This document shows, one piece after another, positions 27,625 through 37,343 of a DNA stretch of 64,000 bases. The notes under the pieces are model-generated. The model worked only from the letters and a program-made list of their open reading frames with translations, had not been told where the DNA came from and made no database searches. The position numbers and the translations under genes were made by a program. The stretch is taken from NCBI GenBank assembly GCA_902535165.1, contig CACASE010000007.1:1-64000 (forward strand), written 5' to 3'. Position 1 is the stretch's first letter. The number at the start of each line of letters is the position of its first letter. Source of the stretch: an uncultured Bacteroidota bacterium (lineage in GTDB: Bacteria; Bacteroidota; Bacteroidia; Flavobacteriales; Flavobacteriaceae).

Positions 27625-29409
27625 GTGATAGAATTAAGTGTAATAGATAAAATTATTATAGTATTCTTTTTTGTGCTAGTCCTTACAATTGGATTTGCCG
27701 TTTCTAAAAGATCATCTAAAAATACATCTGAATACTTTCTTTCAGGAAGAACACTGCCTTGGTGGCTGTTAGGCTTGTCAATGGTAGCAACAACTTTTTC
27801 AACTGATACACCAAATTTAGTAACCGATATTGTTAGAACAAATGGAGTTTCTGGGAATTGGGTTTGGTGGGTTTTTCTATTAACTGGTTTACTTACAGTT
27901 TTCGTTTATGCGAAGCTTTGGAGAAGGTCGGATGTAGCAACTGATATGGAATTTTATGAACTCAGATATAGTGGTAAGGCTGGAAGATTTCTAAGAGGTT
28001 TTAGATCCGTCTACTTAGGCATTATATTTAATGTACTGGCTATGGCAGGAGTAACTTTAGCTGCAATTAAAATTGGAGCTATCATGCTTGATTTGTCTGC
28101 TATTGAAACTGTACTTTACGCTGGAGGTGTAACTCTAATTTTTAGCACTGCTGGTGGATTCAGAGGAGTGGTTTACACTGACTTTATTTTATTTTTTACA
28201 GCTATGGCCGGTTCAATTGGTGCAGCTATATATTTAGTTAATCTTCCCGAAGTTGGAGGGGTTTCATCAATAATGAGTAATGAAGCTATTTCAGAAAAAA
28301 TATCAATGTTCCCTGACCTTTCAGATAAAGAAACTTTATGGACATTATTAATTATACCTTTTGCTGTTCAGTGGTGGAGTTCTTGGTATCCTGGTGCAGA
28401 ACCAGGTGGAGGAGGGTATATTGCCCAAAGAATGCTAGCGGCGAAAAATGAAAACCATGCCTTAGGTGCCACTTTGTTTTTTAATGTTATGCATTATGCT
28501 TTAAGACCATGGCCATGGATTATTGTTGCGCTTGCTTCACTAATTGTTTATCCGGATTTAGCATCTTTAAGTGAGGCATTTCCAAATATATCTGAAGATA
28601 AGTTAGGACAAGATTTAGCATACCCAGCTATGTTAACTTTACTTCCAACTGGTCTTCTTGGACTTGTTTTAGCATCATTGATTTCTGCATATATGTCAAC
28701 AATTTCAACACACCTGAATTGGGGATCATCATATGTTGTTAATGATTTTTATTTACAACTCATTAATAAAAATGCATCTCAGAAAGAGCTGGTAAATGTT
28801 GGAAGATTTTCAGTTGTGATCTTAATGATTATTAGTTCTGTTATAGCTATACTGCTTACAAATGCTTATCAATTATTTGATATCATTTTGATGTTTGGTG
28901 CAGGAACTGGTTCAATCTTTATCCTTAGATGGTTTTGGTGGAGAATAAATGCTTGGAGTGAAATAGCTGCAATGTTAAGCTCAGGAATAATTTCAATTGC
29001 TTTAACAAATGAATCTTTATTCAATTTAATTTTCAATGATGATGGTTTACCAGTTTACATGAAATTTCCATTTATTGTATTGGTAACTACTTCAATATGG
29101 TTAATTGTTACATTTATGACACCTGCAGACGAAAAAGAAACTCTTATTGAATTTTATAAAAAAACAAAGCCTGGAGGTCCTGGATGGAATAAAATTAAAG
29201 AGCACGTTACCATCAGCGATCAGAAAGTAAAATGGATTGTTCCTAAAGGAATACTATGTATGATTATAGGATGCATAACCATATATTCTGCCCTATTTTC
29301 AACTGGTTACTTTATTTATGGGGAAATTAGTTCAGCATTAATATTTTTATTGGTTACAATTATTTCTGGATTGATTTTATTTAAAAATGCCAAAAAAATT
29401 ATGCTGTAA
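27625..29409 (+). CDS. sodium:solute symporter (SSS family, sugar-type)
   Basis: 594 residues with about 14 membrane helices. The N-terminal region SEYFLSGRTLPWWLLGLS and the SMVATTFSTDTPNLVTD segment are typical of the sugar/polyol branch of SSS transporters in Bacteroidota glycan loci. The start is GTG at 27625, and the next Met lies within a helix. It lies between the nucleotidyltransferase and the glucosamine-6-P deaminase genes, with a 5-base gap to the latter, so its cargo is probably an amino sugar or a derivative. Confidence 0.87.
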   Translation: MIELSVIDKIIIVFFFVLVLTIGFAVSKRSSKNTSEYFLSGRTLPWWLLGLSMVATTFSTDTPNLVTDIVRTNGVSGNWVWWVFLLTGLLTVFVYAKLWRRSDVATDMEFYELRYSGKAGRFLRGFRSVYLGIIFNVLAMAGVTLAAIKIGAIMLDLSAIETVLYAGGVTLIFSTAGGFRGVVYTDFILFFTAMAGSIGAAIYLVNLPEVGGVSSIMSNEAISEKISMFPDLSDKETLWTLLIIPFAVQWWSSWYPGAEPGGGGYIAQRMLAAKNENHALGATLFFNVMHYALRPWPWIIVALASLIVYPDLASLSEAFPNISEDKLGQDLAYPAMLTLLPTGLLGLVLASLISAYMSTISTHLNWGSSYVVNDFYLQLINKNASQKELVNVGRFSVVILMIISSVIAILLTNAYQLFDIILMFGAGTGSIFILRWFWWRINAWSEIAAMLSSGIISIALTNESLFNLIFNDDGLPVYMKFPFIVLVTTSIWLIVTFMTPADEKETLIEFYKKTKPGGPGWNKIKEHVTISDQKVKWIVPKGILCMIIGCITIYSALFSTGYFIYGEISSALIFLLVTIISGLILFKNAKKIML

Positions 29410-29414
29410 GATTT

Positions 29415-31325
29415 ATGAACCCCAATTCTATTAAATATAAAAGTCCTGGAACATCTTCAATAACACGTTTTGAGAGAATTCACACTGTAATTTTTGATAA
29501 TAAAAAAAGTGGGGAACTGTTAGTAGCCAAGGAAATAAAAAAATTAATTGAAAAAAACAATAAAAAGAGTAAAAAAACTGTACTTGGTCTTGCAACAGGA
29601 TCATCTCCAAAAGGTATTTATAAAATTTTAATTGATTTTCATAAAAATGAAAATCTAAGCTTCAAAAATGTAGTAACATTTAATCTTGATGAATATTATG
29701 GTTTAAAAAAAGATCATTCACAAAGTTATCATCAGTTTATGTATGATAATTTATTTAATCATATTGATATCGATGTTAAAAACATAAATATTCCTGATGG
29801 AAAAATTGATAAAAAATCTATTGATAATTACTGTAAAGATTATGAAAAAAAAATTAAATCAAGTGGAGGTATAGATATTCAATTATTAGGAATTGGGGCG
29901 AATGGACATATTGGATTTAATGAGCCTGGTTCAAATTTAAATTCTATTACAAGATTAGTTAAACTTGATTATAAAACAAGGAAAGATGCAAGGTTTGACT
30001 TTAATGGAATAAAAAATGTTCCAAGTTCTGCAATAACTATGGGTGTTAAAACAATATTATCTTCAAAGAGAATAATTTTGTTAGCTTGGGGATTAGGTAA
30101 ATCTGAGTCTATTAAATCTGCAGTTGAATCTAGACAAAATGTTAAAATTCCAGCAAGTTTACTTCAATCTCATAATAATGCAACATTTGTTTTAGATTCA
30201 GGTTCCTCATGCGAGTTGACGCGAATTTCTCAGCCTTGGCAAGTTGGAGCTCAACTAATGGATGGTGAAATGAAAACAAGAGCTATTCATTGGTTATCCA
30301 GTGTCACAAAAAAACCAATCCTTAGATTGACAGAAAAAGATTATAATCAAAATAACCTTTCTGACTTATTAATTGATAAATCTCACTATGATATTAACTT
30401 GGAAGCTTTCAACAAACTTCAGAGAACCATTACAGGATGGCCTGGTGGTAAACCAAATGCTGATGATATGCTTAGACCCGAAAGAAAAAATCCTGCAAAA
30501 AAACGAGTCATAATTTTTAGTCCACATCCTGATGATGATGTTGTTTCTATGGGTGGAACATTTGATAGACTTGTTAGTCAAGGGCATGAAGTACATGTTG
30601 CATACCAAACTTCAGGTAATATTGCTGTCTCAAATGAAGAGGTTTTGAAGTTTGTTGAACTCTATGAGGATTATTTTGATCGTTCTTCAAATTTCGTTGA
30701 CGAATTAAAAAAATTACTGTCCGACGAGAAGAAAATAATTAATGACCCTAGAATTAGAAAATTAGCGTCACTAATTAGAGAAAAAGAATCTTTGGCAGCT
30801 ACAAGATTTATTGGTCTAGCGGACTCAAATGTTCATTTTTTGGGGCTACCATTTTATGAAACTGGTAAAATCAAAAAGAACGAACCAGGTCCCAAAGATT
30901 TAAAAATTATGTGCGATTTTATTAAATCAATTAAACCACACCAAATTTATGCAGCTGGTGATTTAGCAGATCCGCATGGAACTCATAAAGTTTGTATAGA
31001 ATTATTATTTGATTCTTTGAAGAAATTAAAGAAGTTTGATTATATGAAGGACTGTTGGGTTTGGTTGTATCGTGGAGCTTGGCATGAGTGGGATTCACAT
31101 GAAATTGAAATGGCAGTTCCTCTAAGTCCAGAACAAGTTTTGAGAAAAAGAAGAGCAATTTTTTATCATCAATCACAAAATAATAGCGTGATGTTTCAGG
31201 GTGATGATGAAAGGGAATTTTGGCAAAGAGTTGAGGAGAGAAATCGCGATATTGCTATTACATACAATGAGCTTGGAACTGCAGATTACCAGGCAATGGA
31301 AACTTTTAAAAGATACCATTTCTAA
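29415..31325 (+). CDS. nagB: glucosamine-6-phosphate deaminase fused to a PIG-L deacetylase domain
   Basis: 636 residues in two parts. Residues about 20-275 are the NagB domain (LGLATGSSPKGIY, FNLDEYYGL, GIGANGHIGFNEPG), which turns glucosamine-6-P into fructose-6-P and ammonia. Residues about 360-630 are a PIG-L/LmbE-type zinc deacetylase domain (IFSPHPDDDVVSMGG and DPHGTH ligands). This fusion is a known Bacteroidota arrangement; the deacetylase half could supply the deaminase by removing N-acetyl groups. Cytoplasmic, with no signal. It is in the sulfatase-led operon. Confidence 0.92.
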   Translation: MNPNSIKYKSPGTSSITRFERIHTVIFDNKKSGELLVAKEIKKLIEKNNKKSKKTVLGLATGSSPKGIYKILIDFHKNENLSFKNVVTFNLDEYYGLKKDHSQSYHQFMYDNLFNHIDIDVKNINIPDGKIDKKSIDNYCKDYEKKIKSSGGIDIQLLGIGANGHIGFNEPGSNLNSITRLVKLDYKTRKDARFDFNGIKNVPSSAITMGVKTILSSKRIILLAWGLGKSESIKSAVESRQNVKIPASLLQSHNNATFVLDSGSSCELTRISQPWQVGAQLMDGEMKTRAIHWLSSVTKKPILRLTEKDYNQNNLSDLLIDKSHYDINLEAFNKLQRTITGWPGGKPNADDMLRPERKNPAKKRVIIFSPHPDDDVVSMGGTFDRLVSQGHEVHVAYQTSGNIAVSNEEVLKFVELYEDYFDRSSNFVDELKKLLSDEKKIINDPRIRKLASLIREKESLAATRFIGLADSNVHFLGLPFYETGKIKKNEPGPKDLKIMCDFIKSIKPHQIYAAGDLADPHGTHKVCIELLFDSLKKLKKFDYMKDCWVWLYRGAWHEWDSHEIEMAVPLSPEQVLRKRRAIFYHQSQNNSVMFQGDDEREFWQRVEERNRDIAITYNELGTADYQAMETFKRYHF

Positions 31326-31337
31326 TAAGAATTTTTA

Positions 31338-31964
31338 ATGACTGTTGTAAAAGAAGCATGTGTCGATAATATTCAAGATGCAATTAATGCTTTTAAAAAA
31401 GGGGCAGACAGAATTGAATTTTGCTCAAATCTTGAAGAAGATGGTTTAACACCATCCAATTATGATTTAATTTATTTAAAAAAAAGTATTTCTATTCCAT
31501 TAAGGGTAATGGTAAGACCTCATTCAAATTCATTCAATTATAATGAAGATGATTTAATTCAGATGAAGGAAACAATTGAGTTTTGTAAAAAACAAAAATT
31601 TGATGGTGTAGTTTTTGGATGTTTGAATGATAATAATGAATTAGATTTAAATAAAATTAAAGATCTAGCTGATTTTGCAAAACCATTAAATGTAATTATT
31701 CACAAAGCCATTGATTTAACATCATCACCAGTAAATTCATTAAAGAAATTACTTGAGATCAATAATGTCAATGGAGTGCTTTCATCAGGTGGTTTTAAAA
31801 CAGCTGAATTAGGTTCTGAAGTTTTAAAAAAGATGATTTGTATTTCACCAAATGACTTTGAAATAATATCTGCTGGAAAAATTACAAATCAAAATTTTGA
31901 GATTTTACATGAAAAAATTGATGGAAAGTTTTATCATGGAAGAAAAATCGTTGGAGAATTATAA
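31338..31964 (+). CDS. cutC: CutC family protein
   Basis: 208 residues with a TIM-barrel CutC fold: KEACVDNIQDAINAFKKGADRIEFC, RVMVRPH, FDGVVFGCL and a VLSSGGF phosphate-type loop. It was first described as copper homeostasis. In Bacteroidota it is frequently found with hexosamine and glycosidase genes, as here 12 bases after the deaminase fusion, so a sugar-related role is possible. It is slightly shorter than the E. coli protein (about 248 residues). Confidence 0.88.
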   Translation: MTVVKEACVDNIQDAINAFKKGADRIEFCSNLEEDGLTPSNYDLIYLKKSISIPLRVMVRPHSNSFNYNEDDLIQMKETIEFCKKQKFDGVVFGCLNDNNELDLNKIKDLADFAKPLNVIIHKAIDLTSSPVNSLKKLLEINNVNGVLSSGGFKTAELGSEVLKKMICISPNDFEIISAGKITNQNFEILHEKIDGKFYHGRKIVGEL

Positions 31965-31994
31965 TTAAATAAATACATTTAAAAAAATTTAGAG

Positions 31995-33542
31995 ATGATA
32001 GGAGCACAATTTAATGGATCAGAATTAAATCAAAAAACAATTTTTGATCATCCAACAGGTTTATTTGTTTTGTTTTTCACTGAAATGTGGGAGCGATTCA
32101 GTTATTATGGAATGAGAGCAATACTTGTACTTTTTCTGACCTCATCGATTATGAATGAAGGATGGGGATGGGAAAGAGAAGATGCGTTAGTTTTATACGG
32201 TTGGTATACAGGACTTGTATATTTTACTCCTTTAATCGGTGGAATCTTAGCGGACAAGTTTTTAGGTTACAGAAACGCAACGGTAATGGGTGCTTTTATT
32301 ATGGCTTTGGGTCATGGTTCAATGGCATTAGAATATTTTGCTGATACTTTCTTCTTTTTAGGAATTGGGTTATTAATAATTGGTAATGGTTTGTTTAAGC
32401 CAAATATTTCATCGATTGTTGGACAGCTATATAAAGATGACGATATTAGAAAAGATGGAGCATATACCATATTTTACATGGGTATAAATGCAGGTGCATT
32501 CTTGGGTATTCTCTTGTGCGGTTATTTAGGTGAAAAAGTTGGATGGCATTGGGGATTTGGACTAGCAGGAATTTTTATGTTTTTTGGTATGCTTCAATTT
32601 TATTATGCCCAAGAAATTTTTGGATCTATTGGTCTTAAGCCTGAGAAAAAAGCTAAAAATTCTGACGAAAAAGTTAAGACACCAATTACAAGCGTTGAGT
32701 GGGATAGAATTTCAGTTATTCTAGTTTTTTCTGCAGCAACCATATTTTTTTGGTGGGCCTTTGAACAAGCAGGTGGTTCCATGACAATTTTTGCAAATGA
32801 CTATACTGAAAGAAATTTAACAGGTGAGTCAGCTACAATTTTTAAAACTGTAAATACTATTATTACTATTGTTCCAATGCTAGTTATAACTTATGTTTTG
32901 TATAAATTGTTTCAAAATATATTTCAAAAGTATTTTGTTTCAAATTTCTTCCTAGGTACAAGTTTTGTCATAATTTGGGGAATCGTTATATGGATGATTG
33001 ATAATGAGTTTAGTCAAGAAGCAACTGAAATTCCAGCATCCTGGTTTTCAGTTTTAAATTCACTGTTTATTATACTTTTTGCCCCTGTTTTTTCTAAAAT
33101 ATGGGCTTCAAAGTATAATCCCTCAGGACCAATAAAGTTCTCAATTGGCTTAATTCTATTAGGTCTAGGATTTGGGTTCTTAGCATATGGTTCTATGTCA
33201 ATACCCTATGGTGCTCAAACAGCCAGCGTTAGTATATTTTGGTTAGTTTTTGCTTATTTATTTCATACCCTTGGTGAGTTATGTGTATCACCTGTAGGAC
33301 TTTCTTATGTCAGTAAATTAGCACCAGTTAGATTAGTAGGCTTAATGTTTGGATTTTGGTTGTTATCTAGTTTTTTTGCAAATCTAATCGGAGGTGTGAC
33401 TGGTAGCTATATCAATGTTATTTCCGAAAAAGCAGGTTTATCAGGATTCTTCCTAATTTTTACATTAATTCCTGTTGGTGCTGGTATAATAATGTTTTTA
33501 CTAAATGGGTTTTTAAAGAAAAGAATGCATGGTTTCAATTAG
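31995..33542 (+). CDS. POT-family proton-dependent peptide transporter
   Basis: 515 residues with 12-14 membrane helices. The proton-coupling motif ERFSYYGMRAIL lies at about 33-44, and FYMGINAGAFLG and TLGELCVSPVGLSYV are the PTR2/POT signatures. It imports di- and tripeptides with protons across the inner membrane. The gene overlaps the following thioredoxin-like gene by 14 bases. Confidence 0.9.
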   Translation: MIGAQFNGSELNQKTIFDHPTGLFVLFFTEMWERFSYYGMRAILVLFLTSSIMNEGWGWEREDALVLYGWYTGLVYFTPLIGGILADKFLGYRNATVMGAFIMALGHGSMALEYFADTFFFLGIGLLIIGNGLFKPNISSIVGQLYKDDDIRKDGAYTIFYMGINAGAFLGILLCGYLGEKVGWHWGFGLAGIFMFFGMLQFYYAQEIFGSIGLKPEKKAKNSDEKVKTPITSVEWDRISVILVFSAATIFFWWAFEQAGGSMTIFANDYTERNLTGESATIFKTVNTIITIVPMLVITYVLYKLFQNIFQKYFVSNFFLGTSFVIIWGIVIWMIDNEFSQEATEIPASWFSVLNSLFIILFAPVFSKIWASKYNPSGPIKFSIGLILLGLGFGFLAYGSMSIPYGAQTASVSIFWLVFAYLFHTLGELCVSPVGLSYVSKLAPVRLVGLMFGFWLLSSFFANLIGGVTGSYINVISEKAGLSGFFLIFTLIPVGAGIIMFLLNGFLKKRMHGFN

Positions 33543-34071
33543 ACTGAGTTTTATTTTTCTATTTATCATAAACATTACTTACAGCCAGGAGGTTAATTGG
33601 ATTTCTATGGATAAGGCTCAAGAATTACAAAAAAAAGTTCCAAAAAATATAATGATGGATGTTTACACTGATTGGTGTGGGCCTTGTAAATTAATGGACA
33701 AAAATACTTTCCAAAATCCTGACGTTGCTAATTTCTTAAATGAAAACTTTTACGCTGTAAAGTTTAATGCTGAGGGAAATTCCACTCTTAAGCATAATGG
33801 AAAAGTATTTAGTAACCCCGGTTATTCCTCATCAAAGTCAGCGAGAAACTCAACTCACAACTTTACAAAATACCTTGGTGTTTATGGATATCCTACTATA
33901 GTTTTTTTTGATGATGCTTCAAATCCTATAGCACCAATCACAGGATATTTAACACCTGAACAAATAGAAATTTATTTAAACTTGTTTAGTGATAAAAAGT
34001 ACCTAAATATTAAATCTCAAGAAGACTTTAAAGTTTTTATTGAGAATTTTGAAAGTAAATTTAAAAGCTAA
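33529..34071 (+). CDS. exported thioredoxin-like protein
   Basis: 180 residues with a signal peptide (SFIFLFIINITYSQ) and a thioredoxin-fold domain. The active site WCGPC has cysteines at 50 and 53. KLMDKNTFQNPDVANFLN and the cis-Pro loop YPTIVFF place it in the thioredoxin_7/DsbD-C-like group that works in the periplasm. The ATG lies within the last codons of the peptide transporter gene. Its stop abuts the stop of the convergent hemD. Confidence 0.85.
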   Translation: MVSIRLSFIFLFIINITYSQEVNWISMDKAQELQKKVPKNIMMDVYTDWCGPCKLMDKNTFQNPDVANFLNENFYAVKFNAEGNSTLKHNGKVFSNPGYSSSKSARNSTHNFTKYLGVYGYPTIVFFDDASNPIAPITGYLTPEQIEIYLNLFSDKKYLNIKSQEDFKVFIENFESKFKS

Positions 34072-34818
34072 TTATTTTTTATTAGCTTTTTCAATGTATA
34101 GATAAAGAGCCCTAGACATCGAAGGAATTTTATTTAATGGAGCCTCAATGTCAATTCTTAAACCAGAATTTTTGGCAGCATTAGCAGTGTTTTTTCCAAA
34201 CACAGCTATTCTAGTATCATTTTGCTTAAAATCAGGAAAGTTTGAAAATAATGATTCAATCCCTGAGGGACTGAAGAATACAAGAATATCGTAATAAACA
34301 TTTTTCAAATCGGACAAATCACTTATGACGGTTTTGTAAAATATACCTTTGGTCCATTTTACTTCAAGATCATTTAATTTTTTTTCAATTCTAGGCGATA
34401 ATACATCAGATCCCGGTAGAAGATAGTTCTCTTCACCATACTTTGAAATGATTTCGGCAAGTTCATCAAATGTTCTACCTCCAACGTAGATTTTTCTTTT
34501 TCTGTATACGACATATTTTTGTAGGTAAAATGCTACAGCCTCTGATAGACAAAAATATTTTAAGGCATTTGGAATTGGATACCTCATTTCTTCTGCAATT
34601 CTAAAGAAGTGATCCACCGAATTTCTACTTGTTAAGATAATTGCTGAGAACTTTGATAAATCTATTTTTTGTTGTCTAACTTCTCTACTAGTTTTACCTT
34701 CAATGTGAATAAATGGTCTAAAATCGATTTTTAATTTAAACTTTTTAATAAGCTCAACATATGGGGAGTTTTTAATTTCTGGCCTAGGTTGTGAAATTAA
34801 AATTGATTTTATTTTCAT
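34072..34818 (-). CDS. hemD: uroporphyrinogen-III synthase
   Basis: About 248 residues from the ATG at 34818, beginning MKIKSILISQPRPE. HemD cyclises hydroxymethylbilane to uroporphyrinogen III in heme synthesis. The family is poorly conserved, but ILTSRNSVDHFF, YVGGRTFDELAE, FFSPSGIESLFSNF and IAVFGKNTANAA are the expected landmarks of the two-domain fold. A longer frame to 34869 is rejected because it would start upstream of a good promoter at 34843-34870. Confidence 0.85.
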   Translation of the reverse strand: MKIKSILISQPRPEIKNSPYVELIKKFKLKIDFRPFIHIEGKTSREVRQQKIDLSKFSAIILTSRNSVDHFFRIAEEMRYPIPNALKYFCLSEAVAFYLQKYVVYRKRKIYVGGRTFDELAEIISKYGEENYLLPGSDVLSPRIEKKLNDLEVKWTKGIFYKTVISDLSDLKNVYYDILVFFSPSGIESLFSNFPDFKQNDTRIAVFGKNTANAAKNSGLRIDIEAPLNKIPSMSRALYLYIEKANKK

Positions 34819-34842
34819 ACTAATTAAAAAGAATCGGGTCTG

Positions 34843-34870
34843 CAAAAATACAAATTCCTCGCAAACCAAA
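34843..34870 (-). promoter_or_regulatory. promoter of hemD
   Basis: On the minus strand, TTTG (34867-34870) is followed after 16 bases by TATTTTTG (34843-34850), an exact TAnnTTTG. This predicts a start of transcription near 34838 and a leader of about 20 bases before the ATG at 34818. Confidence 0.55.
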
Positions 34871-34927
34871 CATATTAAACTTTAAAGGATTTATTTTTCT
34901 AAAGAAAATAAGTCTTAATTTTACTAA

Positions 34928-35665
34928 GTGTCTGACATAAAATCTATAGTAATTATCCCTACTTACAATGAATCAGAAAATATTATTAAAATAATAGATG
35001 AGGTTTTTTTATTAAAAGACAACTTTAACGTCCTGGTGGTTGACGATAACTCACCTGATAAAACTTCTCAGTTAGTCGAGGACAAAATACCATTTCACAA
35101 GGAAAGACTGTTTCTAATAAAAAGAGAAAAAAAATTGGGAATTGGCCCTGCTTATATAAATGGTTTTGAATGGGCAATTAAAAATGGTTATGAAAATATT
35201 TATGAAATGGATGCTGACTTTTCTCACAATCCAAAGGATCTCTCGAGAATGCAAGTTTTTCTAACAAATAATGGATATGATGTTGTAATTGGCTCAAGAT
35301 ATAAAACTGGTGTTAATGTAATTAATTGGCCAATACAAAGGGTTTTAATTTCTTATTTTGCATCTTGGTATGCAAGATCTATTACAGGTACACCGATAAT
35401 GGATTTAACCTCTGGTTTTGTGGGATATAAAGCCTCTGTGATACAAGAAGTTTTGAAAGAAGGTATAATGTTTAAAGGTTATGCCTTTCAAATAGAAATG
35501 AAATTTAAAGCTTATAATTTAAAATATAAATTATATGAAATTCCAATAATTTTCACCGACAGAATAAGAGGTGAATCTAAATTAAATTTATCAATAATTT
35601 ATGAAGCAGTATTTGGATTGATATCAATGAAGTTCGGTCAAGTTTTCTCAAAAATGTTCAAATGA
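34928..35665 (+). CDS. family 2 glycosyltransferase, polyprenol-phosphate mannose synthase-like
   Basis: 245 residues starting at GTG. The GT2 core is VIIPTYNESENI, VVDDNSPDKT, EMDADFSHNPKD (metal Asp pair) and GSRYKTG, with the late DRIRGESKL typical of polyprenol monophosphomannose synthases. It would transfer a sugar from a nucleotide donor to polyprenyl phosphate at the inner face of the membrane. It overlaps the start of pyrC by 4 bases. Confidence 0.9.
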   Translation: MSDIKSIVIIPTYNESENIIKIIDEVFLLKDNFNVLVVDDNSPDKTSQLVEDKIPFHKERLFLIKREKKLGIGPAYINGFEWAIKNGYENIYEMDADFSHNPKDLSRMQVFLTNNGYDVVIGSRYKTGVNVINWPIQRVLISYFASWYARSITGTPIMDLTSGFVGYKASVIQEVLKEGIMFKGYAFQIEMKFKAYNLKYKLYEIPIIFTDRIRGESKLNLSIIYEAVFGLISMKFGQVFSKMFK

Positions 35666-36993
35666 AAACAATTATAAAAAATGCAAGAATTGTTAACGAG
35701 GGAAATATTTCTAAGAGTGATATTTTAATAAATGGAGATTTAATACAAGAAATAGATCAAAATATTTTAGCTAATGGTGAAGAAAAAATAATTGATGCTG
35801 AGGGATGTTTTTTGATACCAGGAATTATTGACGATCAAGTGCATTTCAGAGAACCAGGATTTACTCACAAAGGAACTATTTACAGTGAATCAAAAGCTGC
35901 AGTTGCAGGTGGCATTACATCATATTTTGAAATGCCTAATACAAATCCACAAACAACAACTATATCTGAACTTAAAAATAAGTTTGAAATTGCTGCCAAA
36001 AATTCTTTTTCAAATTATTCGTTTATGTTTGGTGGAACTAATAATAATTTTGGAGAAATTGAAAAACTGGACTTCTCTGAAATTCCTGCTATAAAACTAT
36101 TTTTAGGCTCATCAACTGGAAACATGCTTGTTGATGACTACAGTGTAATTGAAAAAATATTATCATTTTCTAAAGTTCCAGTTGTTGTTCACAGCGAGGA
36201 TGAGGAAATAATTAATAGAAATTTAGATTTTTACAGAGAAAAATATAATGATGAAATACCATTTGAGTGCCATTCTAAAATTAGATCTGAGGAGGCTTGT
36301 TTAAAGTCAACTGAAAAAATTATTGCTTTAGCAAGAAAAACAAATGCAAGGCTTCATGTCTTTCATTTATCAACTGGTGTCGAGTCTAGATTATTCTCTA
36401 ATGATAAACCCTTAGAGGATAAAAAAATAACGAGTGAGGTTTGTATTCATCATCTTTCATTTAACGAAAATGATTATAAAAAAAAGAAGGGATTCATTAA
36501 ATGGAATCCATCAATCAAGACTCTGAGTGATCAACAAGCTTTATGGAAATCATTAAATGACGACAGAATTGATGTAATTGCAACAGATCACGCCCCTCAC
36601 ACTTTAAATGAAAAGAGTAATAATTATTTGAACTGTCCATCTGGTGGCCCATTAGTTCAACATTCACTTAACATGATGTTTGAACATTATTTAAATAAAA
36701 AAATTACATTAGAAAAAATTGTTCAAAAGATGTGTCACAATCCTGCTATACTTTTTAGAGTTAATAAAAGAGGTTTTATAAGAAAAAATTATTTTGCAGA
36801 CATGGTGATTATAGATCCAAGAAAAAATTATACAGTAGATTCAAATAATATATTATATAAATGTGGATGGTCACCATTTGAAGGAACAAAATTTAATTCC
36901 CAGATTACACATACTTTTATTAATGGTAATTTGGTTTATGAGAATGGATTAATAAATGAGGATTTCAGAGGAAAGAAAATATCATTTGAATAA
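35662..36993 (+). CDS. pyrC: dihydroorotase
   Basis: 443 residues of the amidohydrolase fold that closes carbamoyl-aspartate to dihydroorotate in pyrimidine synthesis. Signatures are IPGIIDDQVHFREPG (54-66), AVAGGITSYFEMPNTNP, ATDHAPHT and GGPLVQHSL. The usual HxH metal pair reads QVH here (Gln59, His61), as in other Bacteroidota enzymes from memory. The start overlaps the glycosyltransferase stop (ATGA), and the stop abuts the DUF4296 start. Confidence 0.93.
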   Translation: MKTIIKNARIVNEGNISKSDILINGDLIQEIDQNILANGEEKIIDAEGCFLIPGIIDDQVHFREPGFTHKGTIYSESKAAVAGGITSYFEMPNTNPQTTTISELKNKFEIAAKNSFSNYSFMFGGTNNNFGEIEKLDFSEIPAIKLFLGSSTGNMLVDDYSVIEKILSFSKVPVVVHSEDEEIINRNLDFYREKYNDEIPFECHSKIRSEEACLKSTEKIIALARKTNARLHVFHLSTGVESRLFSNDKPLEDKKITSEVCIHHLSFNENDYKKKKGFIKWNPSIKTLSDQQALWKSLNDDRIDVIATDHAPHTLNEKSNNYLNCPSGGPLVQHSLNMMFEHYLNKKITLEKIVQKMCHNPAILFRVNKRGFIRKNYFADMVIIDPRKNYTVDSNNILYKCGWSPFEGTKFNSQITHTFINGNLVYENGLINEDFRGKKISFE

Positions 36994-37326
36994 ATGAAAA
37001 AAATATATTTAATATTGATTGTTTTTTTCTCATGTACAAATGAGGTCAATATTCCTGATGATGTCATGTCCAAAGATGAAATGATTGAATTCTTGTTTGA
37101 TGTTAATTTAATTAATTCAAGCAGAGGATTTATAAGCAAATCAAATAATAATTATTTCATGGTAAGAGATACCATGTTGTTTAGAAAGCATTCTATTGAT
37201 TGTTTAACATTTGTTAGAAGTAATAGTTTTTACACAAAAAACCCAAAACTTTATATGGATATTTATGATGGAATTAATAAAAAAATTAAAATCATTAAAG
37301 ATTCATTGAATAATGTTAAGAACTAA
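36994..37326 (+). CDS. DUF4296 lipoprotein
   Basis: 110 residues with a short signal ending in a lipobox (VFFSC). The family pattern is MSKDEMIEFLFDVNLINS near the N-terminus and then a HSIDCLTFVRSNSFYTKNP repeat-like helix pair. It is a Bacteroidota-specific envelope protein of unknown function. Its place directly after dihydroorotase recurs in Flavobacteria, as I recall the order. Confidence 0.85.
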   Translation: MKKIYLILIVFFSCTNEVNIPDDVMSKDEMIEFLFDVNLINSSRGFISKSNNNYFMVRDTMLFRKHSIDCLTFVRSNSFYTKNPKLYMDIYDGINKKIKIIKDSLNNVKN

Positions 37327-37339
37327 TTAAATATCTTTG
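37306..37339 (+). promoter_or_regulatory. promoter of tyrS
   Basis: TTG (37306-37308), a 23-base spacer, then TATCTTTG (37332-37339). The -7 box ends only 4 bases before the tyrS ATG at 37344, so the transcript probably starts at or next to the start codon (leaderless). Confidence 0.5.
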
Positions 37340-37343
37340 TATT

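Noticed and set aside
34819-34869. Upstream start for hemD
   Set aside because: It lies upstream of or within a good promoter and adds residues not seen in the family. The ATG at 34818 gives the expected N-terminus.
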